Shown here: positions 51,501-63,910 of the stretch, one piece after another | Position numbering within the stretch: the first letter of the stretch is position 1 | How the letters are laid out: every line of letters starts with the position of its first letter | Assembly (NCBI GenBank): GCA_031769625.1 | Contig: JAUIMM010001418.1 | Span: 186,001 to 250,000, forward strand | Length of the DNA stretch: 64,000 nucleotides | DNA from: Taudactylus pleione | Taxonomy: Eukaryota; Chordata; Amphibia; Anura; Myobatrachidae | Direction of reading: 5' to 3' | The notes under the pieces: model-generated | Told to the model about the DNA's origin: nothing | Database searches by the model: none | What the model saw: the letters and a program-made list of their open reading frames with translations, nothing else | Position numbers and translations under genes: made by a program

Positions 51501-54439
51501 CAGTGCCTCGGTGGTAGTTATATAATCACAGTAGTGTCTCTGTGTCAGTGTCTCAGTGGTATTTATATAATCACAGTAGTGTATCTTTGTCAGTGCCTCA
51601 GTGGTATTTATATAATCACAGTAGTGTATCTGTGTCAGTGTCTCAGTGGTATTTATATAATTACAGTAGTGTCTCTGTGTCAGTGCCTCAGTGGTATTTA
51701 TATAATTACAGTAGTGTCTCTGTGTCAGTGCCTCAGTGGTATTTATATAATCACAGTAGTGTATCTTTGTCAGTGCCTCAGTGGTATTTTTATAATTACA
51801 GTAGTGTCTCTGTGTCAGTGCCTCAGTGGTAGTTATATAATCACAGTAGTGTCTCTGTGTCAGTGTCTCAGTGGTATTTATATAATCACAGTAGTGTATC
51901 TGTGTCAGTGCCTCAGTGGTATTTATATAATCACAGTAGTGTATCTGTGTCAGTGCCTCAGTGGTATTTATATAATTACAGTAGTGTCTCTGTGTCAGTG
52001 CCTCAGTGGTATTTATATAATTACAGTAGTGTCTCTGTGTCTGTGCCTCAGTGGTATTTATATAATCACAGTAATGTATCTTTGTCAGTGCCTCAGTGGT
52101 ATTTATATAATTACAGTAGTGTCTCTGTGTCAGTGCCTCAGTGGTATTTATATAATTACAGTAGTGTCTCTGTGTCAGTGCCTCAGTGGTATTTATATAA
52201 TCACAGTAGTGTCAGTGCCTCAGTGGTATTTATATAACCACAGTAGTGTCAGAGCCTCAGTGGTATTTATATAATCACAGTAGTGTATCATTGTCAGTGC
52301 CTCAGTGGTATTTATATAATCACAGTAGTGTCTCTGTGTCAGTGCCTCAGTGGCATTTATATAATCACAGTAGTGTCAGTGCCTCAGTGGTATTTATATA
52401 ATCACAGTAGTGTATCATTGTCAGTGCCTCAGTGGTATTTATATAATCACAGTAGTGTCTCTGTGTCAGTGCCTCAGTGGTATTTATATAATCACAGTAG
52501 TGTCTCTGTGTCAGTGCCTCAGTGGTATTTATATAATCACAGTAGTGTCTCTTTGTCAGTGCCACAGTGGTATTTATTTTATCACAGTAGTGTATCTTTG
52601 TCAGTGCCTCAGTGGTATTTATACAATAACAGTAGTCTTTCTGTGTCAGTGCCTCAGCGGTATTTATATAATCACAGTAGTGTCTCTGTGTCAGTGCCTC
52701 AGTGGTATTTATTTAATCACAGTAGTGTATCTTTGTCAGTGCCTCAGTGGTATTTATATAATAACAGTAGTGTTTCTGTGTCAGTGCCTCAGTGGTATTT
52801 ATATAATCACAGTAGTGTATCATTGTCAGTGCCTCAGTGGTATTTATATAATCACAGTAGTGTCTCTGTGTCAGTGCCTCAGTGGTATTTATATAATCAC
52901 AGTAGTGTCTCTGTGTCAGTGCCTCAGTGGTATTTATATAATCACAGTAGTGTCTCTGTGTCAGTGCCACAGTGGTATTTATTTAATCACAGTATTGTAT
53001 CTTTGTCAGTGCCTCAGTGGTATTTATATAATAACAGTAGTGTTTCTGTGTCAGTGCCTCAGTGGTATTTATATAATCACAGTAATGTATCTTTGTCAGT
53101 GCCTCAGAGGTATTTATATAATTACAGTAGTGTCTCTGTGTCAGTGCCTCAGTGGTATTTATATAATTTCAGTAGTGTCTCTGTGTCAGTGCCTCAGTGT
53201 TATTTATATAATCACAGTAGTGTCAGTGACTCAGTGGTATTTATATAATCACAGAAGTGTCAGTGCCTCAGTGGTATTTATATAATCACAGCAGTGTATC
53301 ATTTTCAGTGCCTCAGTGATATTTATATAATCACAGTAGTGTCTCTGTGTCAGTGCCTCAGTGGTATTTATATAATCACAGTAGTGTCAGTGCCTCAGTG
53401 GTTTTTATATGATTTCAGTAGTGTCTCTGTGTCAGTGCCTCTGTGATATTTATATAATCACAGTAGTTTCTCTGTGTCAGTGCCTCAGTGGTATTTATAT
53501 AATCACAGTAGTGTCAGTGCCTCAGTTGTATTTATATAATCACAGTAGTGTCAGTGCCTCAGTGGTATTTATATAATCACAGTAGTGTATCATTGTCAGT
53601 GCCTCAGTGGTATTTATATAATCACAGTAGTGTCTCTGTGTCAGTGCCTCAGTGGTATTTATATAATCACAGTAGTGTCTCTGTGTCAGTGCCTCAGTGG
53701 TATTTATATAATCACAGTAGTGTCTCTGTGTCAGTGCCTCAGTGGTATTTATATAAGCACAGTAGTGTCTCTCTGTCAGTGCCACAGTGGTATTTATTTA
53801 ATAACAGTAGTGTATCTTTGTCAGTGCCTCTGTGGTATTTATATAATAACAGTAGTGTTTCTGTATCAGTGCCTCAGTGGTATTTATATAATCACAGTGG
53901 TGTATCTTTGTCAGTGCCTCAGTGGTATATTTATAATTACAGTAGTGTCTCTGTGTCAGTGCCTCAGTGGTATTTATATAATCACAGTAGTGTCTCTGTG
54001 TCAGTGTCTCAGTGGTATTTATATAATCACAGTAGTGTATCTTTGTCAGTGCCTCAGTGGTATTTATATAATTACAGTAGTGTCTCTGTGTCTGTGCCTC
54101 AGTGGTATTTATATAATCACAGTAATGTATCTTTGTCAGTGCCTCAGTGGTGTTTATATAATTACAGTAGTGTCTCTGTGTCAGTGCCTCAGTGGTATTT
54201 ATATAATTTCAGTAGTGTCTCTGTGTCAGTCCCTCAGTGGTATTTACATAATCACAGTAGTGTCAGAGACTCAGTGGTATTTATATAATCACAGAAGTGT
54301 CAGTGCCTCAGTGGTATTTATATAATCACAGCAGTGTATCATTGTCAGTGCCTCAGTGGTATTTATATAATCACAGTAGTGTCTCTGTGTCAGTGCCTCA
54401 GTGGTATTTATATAATCACAGTAGTGTCAGTGCCTCAGT
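48561..54439 (+). repeat. 5.9-kb duplicated block, copy B
   Basis: This is the second copy of 37,687-43,557, holding both a compartment I segment (markers 48,671 and 49,331) and compartment II units. Private changes seen here include GTGACTCTG near 50,308, TATTTAAATAATC near 50,425, CAGAGCCTC near 52,253, CAGTGGCATT near 52,350 and ATAAGCACAG near 53,755. Confidence 0.9.
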
Positions 54440-56029
54440 GGTTTTTATATGATTTCAGTAGTGTCTCTGTGTCAGTGCCTCTGTGATATTTATATAATCA
54501 CAGTAATGTATCTTTGTCAGTGCCTCAGTGGTATTTATATAATTACAGTAGTGTCTCTGTGTCTGTGCCTCAGTGGTATTTATATAATCACAGTAGTGTC
54601 TCTGTGTCAGTGCCTCATTGGTATTTATATAATCACAGTAATGTCTCTGTGTCAGTGTCTCAGTGGAATTTATATAATCACAGTAGTTTATCTTTGTCAG
54701 TGCCTCAGTGGTATTTATATAATTACAGTAGTGTCAGTGCCTCAGTGGATTTTATATGATTACAGTAGTGTCTCTGTGTCAGTGCCTCAGTGGTATTTAT
54801 ATAATCACAGTAGTGTATCTTTGTCAGTGCCTCAGTGGTATTTATATAATTACAGTAGTGTCTCTGTGTCAGTGCCTCAGTGGTATTTATAAAATTACAG
54901 TAGTGTCTCTGGGTCAGTGCCTCAGTGGTATTTCTATAATTACAGTTGTGTCTCTGTGTCAGTGCCTCAGTGGTATTTATATAATCACAGTAGTGTATCT
55001 GTGTCAGTGTCTCAGTGGTATTTATATAATTACAGTAGTGTCTCTGTGTCAGTGCCTCAGTGGTATTTATATAATCACAGTAGTGTATCTTTGTCAGTGC
55101 CTCAGTGGTATTTTTATAATTACAGTAGTGTCTCTGTGTCAGTGCCTCAGTGGTAGTTATATAATCACAGTAGTGTCTCTGTGTCAGTGTCTCAGTGGTA
55201 TTTATATAATCACAGTAGTGTATCTTTGTCAGTGCCTCAGTGCTATTTATATAATCACAGTAGTGTATCTGTGTCAGTGCCTCAGTGGTATTTATATAAT
55301 TACAGTAGTGTCTCTGTGTCAGTGCCTCAGTGGTATTTATATAATTACAGTAGTGTCTCTGTGTCTGTGCCTCAGTGGTATTTATATAATCACAGTAATG
55401 TATCTTTGTCAGTGCCTCAGTGGTATTTATATAATTACAGTAGTGTCTCTGTGTCAGTGCCTCAGTGGTATTTATCTAATTACAGTAGTGTCTCTGTGTC
55501 AGTGCCTCAGTGGTATTTATATAATCACAGTAGTGTCAGTGCCTCAGTGGTATTTATATAATCACAGTAGTGTCAGTGCCTCAGTGGTATTTATATAATC
55601 ACAGTAGTGTATCATTGTCAGTGTCTCAGTGGTATTTATATAATCACAGTAGTGTCTCTGTGTCAGTGCCTCAGTGGTATTTATATAATCACAGTAGTGT
55701 CAGTGCCTCAGTGGTATTTATATAATCACAGTAGTGTATCATTGTCAGTGCCTCAGTGGTATTTATATAATCACAGTAGTGTCTCTGTGTCAGTGCCTCA
55801 GTGGTATTTATATAATCACAGTAGTGTCTCTGTGTCAGTGCCTCAGTGGTATTTATATAATCACAGTAGTGTCTCTTTGTCAGTGCCACAGTGGTATTTA
55901 TTTAATCACAGTAGTGTATCTTTGTCAGTGCCTCAGTGGTATTTATACAATAACAGTAGTCTTTCTGTGTCAGTGCCTCAGCGGTATTTATATAATCACA
56001 GTAGTGTATCTTTGTCAGTGCCTCAGTGG
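53740..56029 (+). repeat. Compartment II block, copy B (7,497/7,452-bp offset)
   Basis: This is the second copy of about 46,240-48,577. It overlaps the end of the 48,561-54,439 block, so the 54 kb region is a mosaic: left part related to 42.9-43.5 kb, right part to 47.0-48.5 kb. One 45-bp unit present near 47,570 is absent here. Confidence 0.85.
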
Positions 56030-57235
56030 TATTTTTATAATTACAGTAGTGTCTCTGTGTCAATGCCTCAGTGGTATTTATATAATCACAGTAGTGTCTC
56101 TGTGTCAGTGCCTCAGTGGTATTTATATAATCACAGTAGTGTCTCTGTGTCAGTGCCACAGTGGTATTTATTTAATCACAGTATTGTATCTTTGTCAGTG
56201 CCTCAGTGGTATTTATATAATTACAGTAGTGTCTCTGTGTCAGTGCCTCAGTGGTATTTATATAATTACAGTAGTGTCTCTGTGTCAGTGCCTCAGTGGT
56301 ATTTATATAATCACAGAAGTGTATCTTTGTCAGTGCCTCAGTGGTATTTTTATAATTACAGTAGTGTCTCTGTGTCAGTGCCTCAGTGGTAGTTATATAA
56401 TCACAGTAGTGTCTCTGTGTCAGTGTCTCAGTGGTATTTATATAATCACAGTAGTGTATCTTTGTCAGTGCCTCAGTGGTATTTATATAATCACAGTAGT
56501 GTATCTGTGTCAGTGCCTCAGTGGTATTTATATAATTACAGTAGTGTCTCTGTGTCAGTGCCTCAGTGGTATTTATATAATTACAGTAGTGTCTCTGTGT
56601 CTGTGCCTCAGTGGTATTTATATAATCACAGTAATGTATCTTTGTCAGTGCCACAGTGGTATTTATATAATTACAGTAGTGTCTCTGTGTCAGTGCCTCA
56701 GTGGTATTTATATAATTACAGTAGTGTCTCTGTGTCAGTGCCTCAGTGGTATTTATATAATCACAGTAGTGTCAGTGCCTCAGTGGTATTTATATAATCA
56801 CAGTAGTGTCAGTGCCTCAGTGGTATTTATATAATCACAGTAGTGTATCATTGTCAGTGCCTCAGTGGTATTTATATAATCACAGTAGTGTCTCTGTGTC
56901 AGTGCCTCAGTGGTATTTATATAATCACAGTAGTGTCAGTGCCTCAGTGGTATTTATATAATCACAGTAGTGTATCATTGTCAGTGCCTCAGTGGTATTT
57001 ATATAATCACAGTAGTGTCTCTGTGTCAGTGCCTCAGTGGTATTTATATAATCACAGTAGTGTCTCTGTGTCAGTGCCTCAGTGGTATTTATATAATCAC
57101 AGTAGTGTCTCTTTGTCAGTGCCACAGTGGTATTTATTTAATCACAGTAGTGTATCTTTGTCAGTGCCTCAGTGGTATTTATACAATAACAGTAGTCTTT
57201 CTGTGTCAGTGCCTCAGCGGTATTTATATAATCAC
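54996..57235 (+). repeat. 1,236-bp tandem duplication
   Basis: About 54,996-55,999 matches about 56,232-57,235 at offset 1,236 (25 long units and three 37-mers). Matching features include GTAGTTATATAATC (55,154 and 56,390), TATACAATAACAG (55,946 and 57,182) and CTCAGCGGTATT (about 55,978 and 57,214). The second copy lacks some private changes of the first, such as CAGTGCTATT and TATCTAATTAC, so the copies are not very recent or have been partly converted. Confidence 0.8.
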
Positions 57236-58250
57236 AGTAATGTATCTTTGTCAGTGCCTCAGTGGTATTTATATAATTACAGTAGTGTCTCTGTGTCAGT
57301 GCCTCAGTGGTATTTATATAATTTCAGTAGTGTCTCTGTGTCAGTGCCTCAGTGGTATTTATATAATCACAGTAGTGTCAGTGACTCAGTGGTATTTATA
57401 TAATCACAGAAGTGTCAGTGCCTCAGTGGTATTTATATAATCACAGCAGTGTATCATTGTCAGTGCCTCAGTGGTATTTATATAATCACAGTAGTGTCTC
57501 TGTGTCAGTGCCTCAGTGGTATTTATATAATCACAGTAGTGTCAGTGCCTCAGTTGTATTTATATAATCACAGTAGTGTCAGTGCCTCAGTGGTATTTAT
57601 ATAATCACAGTAGTGTATCATTGTCAGTGCCTCAGTGGTATTTATATAATCACAGTAGTGTCTCTGTGTCAGTGCCTCAGTGGTATTTATATAATCACAG
57701 TAGTGTATCTGTGTCAGTGCCTCAGTGGTATTTATATAATCACAGTAGTGTATCTTTGTCAGTGCCTCAGTGGTATTTATATAATCACAGTAGTGTATCT
57801 TTGTCAGTGCCTCAGTGGTATTTATATAATCACAGTAGTGAATCTTTGTCAGTGCCTCAGTGGTATTTATATAATTACAGTAGTGTCTCTGTGTCAGTGC
57901 CTCAGTGGTATTTATATAATCACAGTAGTGTCTCTGTGTCAGTGCCTCAGTGGTATTTATATAATCACAGTAGTGTCTCTGTGTCAATGCCTCAGTTGTA
58001 TTTATATAATCACAGTAGTGTATCTGTGTCATTGCCTCAGTTGTATTTATATAATTACAGTAGTGTCTCTGGGTCAGTGCCTCAGTGGTATTTATATAAT
58101 CACAGTAGTGTATCTATGTCAGTGCCTCAGTGGCATTTATATAATTACAGTAGTGTCTCTGTGTCTGTGCCTCAGTGGTATTTATATAAATATGGTAGTG
58201 TCTCTGTGTCAGTGCCTCAGTGGTATTTAATATAATCACAGTAGTGTCAA
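57236..58250 (+). repeat. Compartment I block resembling 12.2-13.75 kb
   Basis: The run CAGTGACTC, CAGAAGTG, CAGCAGTG at about 57,375-57,455 resembles 12,410-12,490. About 57,790-58,227, including the GTGAATCTTTG variant at 57,838, follows 13,310-13,746. Several hundred bases found between these parts at 12.9-13.3 kb are missing here. The marker at 58,227 ends the block; TATGGTAG stands just before it in place of TACGGTAG. Confidence 0.72.
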
Positions 58251-59575
58251 TGCCTCAGTGGTATTTATATAATCACAGTAGTGTCTCTGTGTTAGTGCCA
58301 CAGTGGTATTTATTTAATCACAGTATTGTATCTTTGTCAGTGCCTCAGTGGTATTTATATAATAACAGTAGTGTTTCTGTGTCAGTGCCTCAGTGGTATT
58401 TATATAATCACAGTAGTGTCTCTGTGTCAGTGTCTCAGTGGTATTTATATAATCACAGTAGTGTATCTTTGTCAGTGCCTCAGTGATATTTATATAATTA
58501 CAGTAGTGTCTCTGTGTCAGTGCCTCCGTGGTATTTATATAATCACAGTAGTGTCTCTGTGTCAGTGCCTCAGTGGTATTTATATAATCACAGTAGTGTC
58601 TCTGTGTCAATGCCTCAGTTGTATTTATATAATCACAGTAGTGTATCTGCGTCATTGCCTCAGTGGTATTTATATAATTACAGTAGTGTCTCTGGGTCAG
58701 TGCCTCAGTGGTATTTATATAATCACAGTAGTGTATCTATGTCAGTGCCTCAGTGGTATTTAATATAATCACAGTAGTGTCAGTGCCTCAGTGGTATTTA
58801 TATAATCACAGTAGTGTCAGAGCCTCAGTGTTATTTATATAATCACAGAAGTGTATCATTGTCATTGCCTCAGTGGTATTTATATAATCACAGTAGTGTC
58901 TCTGTGTCAGTGCCTCAGTGGTATTTATATAATCACAGTAGTGTCTCTGTGTTAGTGCCACAGTGGTATTTATTTAATCACAGTATTGTATCTTTGTCAG
59001 TGCCTCAGTGGTATTTATATAATAACAGTAGTGTTTCTGTGTCAGTGCCTCAGTGGTATTTATATAATCACAGTAGTGTCTCTGTGTCAGTGTCTCAGTG
59101 GTATTTATATAATCACAGTAGTGTATCTTTGTCAGTGCCTCAGTGATATTTATATAATTACAGTAGTGTCTCTGTGTCAGTGCCTCCGTGGTATTTATAT
59201 AATCACAGTAGTGTCTCTGTGTCAGTGCCTCAGTGGTATTTATATAATCACAGTAGTGTCTCTGTGTCAATGCCTCAGTTGTATTTATATAATCACAGTA
59301 GTGTATCTGCGTCATTGCCTCAGTGGTATTTATATAATTACAGTAGTGTCTCTGGGTCAGTGCCTCAGTGGTATTTATATAATCACAGTAGTGTATCTAT
59401 GTCAGTGCCTCAGTGGTATTTAATATAATCACAGTAGTGTCAGTGCCTCAGTGGTATTTATATAATCACAGTAGTGTCAGAGCCTCAGTGTTATTTATAT
59501 AATCACAGTAGTGTATCATTGTCAGTGCCTCAGTGGTATTTATATAATCACAGTAGTGTCTCTGTGTCAGTGCCT
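58250..59575 (+). repeat. 660-bp tandem duplication
   Basis: About 58,250-58,915 is repeated at about 58,910-59,575. Shared private changes are CAGTGATATT (58,484 and 59,144), GCCTCCGTGG (about 58,524 and 59,184) and CTGCGTCATT (about 58,648 and 59,308). The period is 13 long units, one 37-mer and one 38-mer, the same sub-block length used throughout compartment I. Confidence 0.88.
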
Positions 59576-60482
59576 CAATGGTAATTATTTAATCACAGTA
59601 GTGTCTCTGTGTTAGTGCCACAGTGGTATTTATTTAATCACAGTATTGTATCTTTGTCAGTGCCTCAGTGGTATTTATATAATAACAGTAGTGTTTCTGT
59701 GTCAGTGCCTCAGTGGTATTTATATAATCACAGTAGTGTCTCTGTGTCAGTGTCTCAGTGGTATTTATATAATCACAGTAGTGTATCTTTGTCAGTGCCT
59801 CAGTGGTATTTATATAATTACAGTAGTGTCTCTGTGTCAGTGCCTCAGTGGTATTTATATAATTACAGTAGTGTCTCTGTGTCAGTGCCTCAGTGGTATT
59901 TATATAATCACAGTAGTGTCAGTGCCTCAGTGGTATTTATATAATCACAGTATTGTCAGTGCCTCAGTGGTATTTATATAATCACAGTAGTGTATCTTTG
60001 TCAGTGCCTCAGTGGTATTTATATAATCACAGTAGTGTCTCTGTGTCAGTGCCTCAGTGGTATTTATATAATCACAGTAGTGTCTCTGTGTCAGTGCCTC
60101 AGTGGTATTTATATAATCACAGTAGTGTCTCTCTGTCAGTGCCACAGTGGTATTTATTTAATAACAGTAGTGTATCTTTGTCAGTGCCTCTGTGGTATTT
60201 ATATAATAACAGTAGTGTTTCTGTATCAGTGCCTCAGTGGTATTTATATAATCACAGTGGTGTATCTTTGTCAGTGCCTCAGTGGTATTTTTATAATTAC
60301 AGTAGTGTCTCTGTGTCAGTGCCTCAGTGGTATTTATATAATCACAGTAGTGTCTCTGTGTCAGTGACTCAGTGGTATTTATATAATCACAGTAGTGTAT
60401 CTTTGTCAGTGCCTCAGTGGTATTTATATAATTACAGTAGTGTCTCTGTGTCTGTGCCTCAGTGGTATTTATATAATCACAG
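59576..60482 (+). repeat. Compartment I units between the 660- and 1,476-bp duplications
   Basis: These units include one AATGGTAATT unit at 59,577, the ATTGTCAGTG short-unit pair near 59,950 and the CTCTCTGTCAGTGCCACAG and CAGTGCCTCTGTGG variants near 60,130-60,190. The same order is seen at about 36.4-37.1 kb and 27.4-28.1 kb. The next marker lies 1,573 bp after the one at 59,420, the same spacing as 36,224 to 37,797. Confidence 0.75.
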
Positions 60483-62540
60483 TAATGTATCTTTGTCAGT
60501 GCCTCAGTGGTGTTTATATAATTACAGTAGTGTCTCTGTGTCAGTGCCTCAGTGGTATTTATATAATTTCAGTAGTGTCTCTGTGTCAGTCCCTCAGTGG
60601 TATTTACATAATCACAGTAGTGTCAGAGACTCAGTGGTATTTATATAATCACAGAAGTGTCAGTGCCTCAGTGGTATTTATATAATCACAGCAGTGTATC
60701 ATTGTCAGTGCCTCAGTGGTATTTATATAATCACAGTAGTGTCTCTGTGTCAGTGCCTCAGTTGTATTTATATAATCACAGTAGTGTATCTGTGTCATTG
60801 CCTCAGTTGTATTTATATAATTACAGTAGTGTCTCTGGGTCAGTGCCTCAGTGGAATTTATATAATCACAGTAGTGTATCTATGTCAGTGCCTCAGTGGC
60901 ATTTATATAATTACAGTAGTGTCTCTGTGTCTGTGCCTCAGTGGTATTTATATAAATATGGTAGTGTCTCTGTGTCAGTGCCTCAGTGGTATTTAATATA
61001 ATCACAGTAGTGTCAATGCCTCAGTGGTATTTATATAATCACAGTAGTGTCTCTGTGTTAGTGCCTCAGTGGTATTTATATAATCACAGTAGTGTCAGTG
61101 CCTCAGTGGTTTTTATATGATTTCAGTAGTGTCTCTGTGTCAGTGCCTCTGTGATATTTATATAATCACAGTAATGTATCTTTGTCAGTGCCTCAGTGTT
61201 ATTTATATAATTACAGTAGTGTCTCTGTGTCTGTGCCTCAGTGGTATTTATATAATCACAGTAGTGTCTCTGTGTCAGTGCCTCATTGGTATTTATATAA
61301 TCACAGTAATGTCTCTGTGTCAGTGTCTCAGTGGAATTTATATAATCACAGTAGTTTATCTTTGTCAGTGCCTCAGTGGTATTTATATAATTACAGTAGT
61401 GTCCGTGCCTCAGTGGATTTTATGTGATTACAGTAGTGTCTCTGTGTCAGTGCCTCAGTGGTATTTATATAATCACAGTAGTGTATCTTTGTCAGTGCCT
61501 CAGTGGTATTTATATAATTACAGTAGTGTCTCTGGGTCAGTGCCTCAGTGGTATTTATATAATCACAGTAGTGTATCTATGTCAGTGCCTCAGTGGCATT
61601 TATATAATTACAGTAGTGTCTCTGTGTCTGTGCCTCAGTGGTATTTATATAAATACGGTAGTGTCTCTGTGTCAGTGCCTCAGTGGTATTTAATATAATC
61701 ACAGTAGTGTCAGTGCCTCAGTGGTATTTATATAATCACAGTAGTGTCAGAGCCTCAGTGTTATTTATATAATCACAGTAGTGTATCATTGTCAGTGCCT
61801 CAGTGGTATTTATATAATCACAGTAGTGTCTCTGTGTCAGTGCCTCAGTGGTATTTATATAATCACAGTAGTGTCTCTGTGTTAGTGCCACAGTGGTATT
61901 TATTTAATCACAGTATTGTATCTTTGTCAGTGCCTCAGTGGTATTTATATAATAACAGTAATGTATCTTTGTCAGTGCCTCAGTGGTGTTTATATAATTA
62001 CAGTAGTGTCTCTGTGTCAGTGCCTCAGTGGTATTTATATAATTTCAGTAGTGTCTCTGTGTCAGTCCCTCAGTGGTATTTACATAATCACAGTAGTGTC
62101 AGAGACTCAGTGGTATTTATATAATCACAGAAGTGTCAGTGCCTCAGTGGTATTTATATAATCACAGCAGTGTATCATTGTCAGTGCCTCAGTGGTATTT
62201 ATATAATCACAGTAGTGTCTCTGTGTCAGTGCCTCAGTTGTATTTATATAATCACAGTAGTGTATCTGTGTCATTGCCTCAGTTGTATTTATATAATTAC
62301 AGTAGTGTCTCTGGGTCAGTGCCTCAGTGGTATTTATATAATCACAGTAGTGTATCTATGTCAGTGCCTCAGTGGCATTTATATAATTACAGTAGTGTCT
62401 CTGTGTCTGTGCCTCAGTGGTATTTATATAAATATGGTAGTGTCTCTGTGTCAGTGCCTCAGTGGTATTTAATATAATCACAGTAGTGTCAATGCCTCAG
62501 TGGTATTTATATAATCACAGTAGTGTCTCTGTGTTAGTGC
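60483..62540 (+). repeat. 1,476-bp tandem duplication
   Basis: About 60,483-61,064 matches about 61,959-62,540 at offset 1,476, including the AGTAATGTATC unit, the TATTTACATAATC and CAGAGACTC run, the TATGGTAG variant and the markers 60,993 and 62,469, each followed by GTCAATGCC. The period corresponds to 27 long units, five 37-mers and two 38-mers. A marker at 61,690 lies between the two. Confidence 0.82.
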
Positions 62541-63910
62541 CACAGTGGTATTTATTTAATCACAGTATTGTATCTTTGTCAGTGCCTCAGTGGTATTTAT
62601 ATAATAACAGTAGTGTTTCTGTGTCAGTGCCTCAGTGGTATTTATATAATCACAGTAGTGTCTCTGTGTCAGTGTCTCAGTGGTATTTATATAATCACAG
62701 TAGTGTATCTTTGTCAGTGCCTCAGTGGTATTTATATAATCACAGTAGTGTCAGAGCCTCAGTGTTATTTATATAATCACAGTAGTGTATCATTGTCAGT
62801 GCCTCAGTGGTATTTATATAATCACAGTAGTGTCTCTGTGTCAGTGCCTCAGTGGTATTTATATAATCACAGTAGTGTCTCTGTGTTAGTGCCACAGTGG
62901 TATTTATTTAATCACAGTATTGTATCTTTGTCAGTGCCTCAGTGGTATTTATATAATAACAGTAGTGTTTCTGTGTCAGTGCCTCAGTGGTATTTATATA
63001 ATCACAGTAGTGTCTCTGTGTCAGTGCCTCAGTGGTATTTATATAATCACAGTAGTGTCTCTGTGTCAGTGCCTCAGTGGTATTTATATAATCACAGTAG
63101 TGTCTCTGTGTCAATGCCTCAGTTGTATTTATATAATCACAGTAGTGTATCTGTGTCATTGCCTCAGTTGTATTTATATAATTACAGTAGTGTCTCTGGG
63201 TCAGTGCCTCAGTGGTATTTATATAATCACAGTAGTGTATCTATGTCAGTGCCTCAGTGGCATTTATATAATTACAGTAGTGTCTCTGTGTCTGTGCCTC
63301 AGTGGTATTTATATAAATATGGTAGTGTCTCTGTGTCAGTGCCTCAGTGGTATTTAATATAATCACAGTAGTGTCAATGCCTCAGTGGTATTTATATAAT
63401 CACAGTAGTGTCTCTGTGTTAGTGCCACAGTGGTATTTATTTAATCACAGTATTGTATCTTTGTCAGTGCCTCAGTGGTATTTATATAATAACAGTAGTG
63501 TTTCTGTGTCAGTGCCTCAGTGGTATTTATATAATCACAGTAGTGTCTCTGTGTCAGTGTCTCAGTGGTATTTATATAATCACAGTAGTGTATCTTTGTC
63601 AGTGCCTCAGTGGTATTTGTATAATCACAGTAGTGTCAGAGCCTCAGTGTTATTTATATAATCACAGAAGTGTATCATTGTCATTGCCTCAGTGGTATTT
63701 ATATAATCACAGTAGTGTCTCTGTGTCAGTGCCTCAGTGGTATTTATATAATCACAGTAGTGTCTCTGTGTTAGTGCCACAGTGGTATTTATTTAATCAC
63801 AGTATTGTATCTTTGTCAGTGCCTCAGTGGTATTTATATAATAACAGTAGTGTTTCTGTGTCAGTGCCTCAGTGGTATTTATATAATCACAGTAGTGTCT
63901 CTGTGTCAGT
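62200..63910 (+). repeat. 885-bp tandem duplication
   Basis: About 62,200-63,025 matches about 63,085-63,910 at offset 885. The markers at 62,469 and 63,354 and the following GTCAATGCC correspond. The period is 18 long units, one 37-mer and one 38-mer. The second copy has CAGAAGTGTATCATTGTCATTG near 63,665 like 58,848, where the first has CAGTAGTGTATCATTGTCAGTG, so the tail is a mosaic. Confidence 0.82.
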
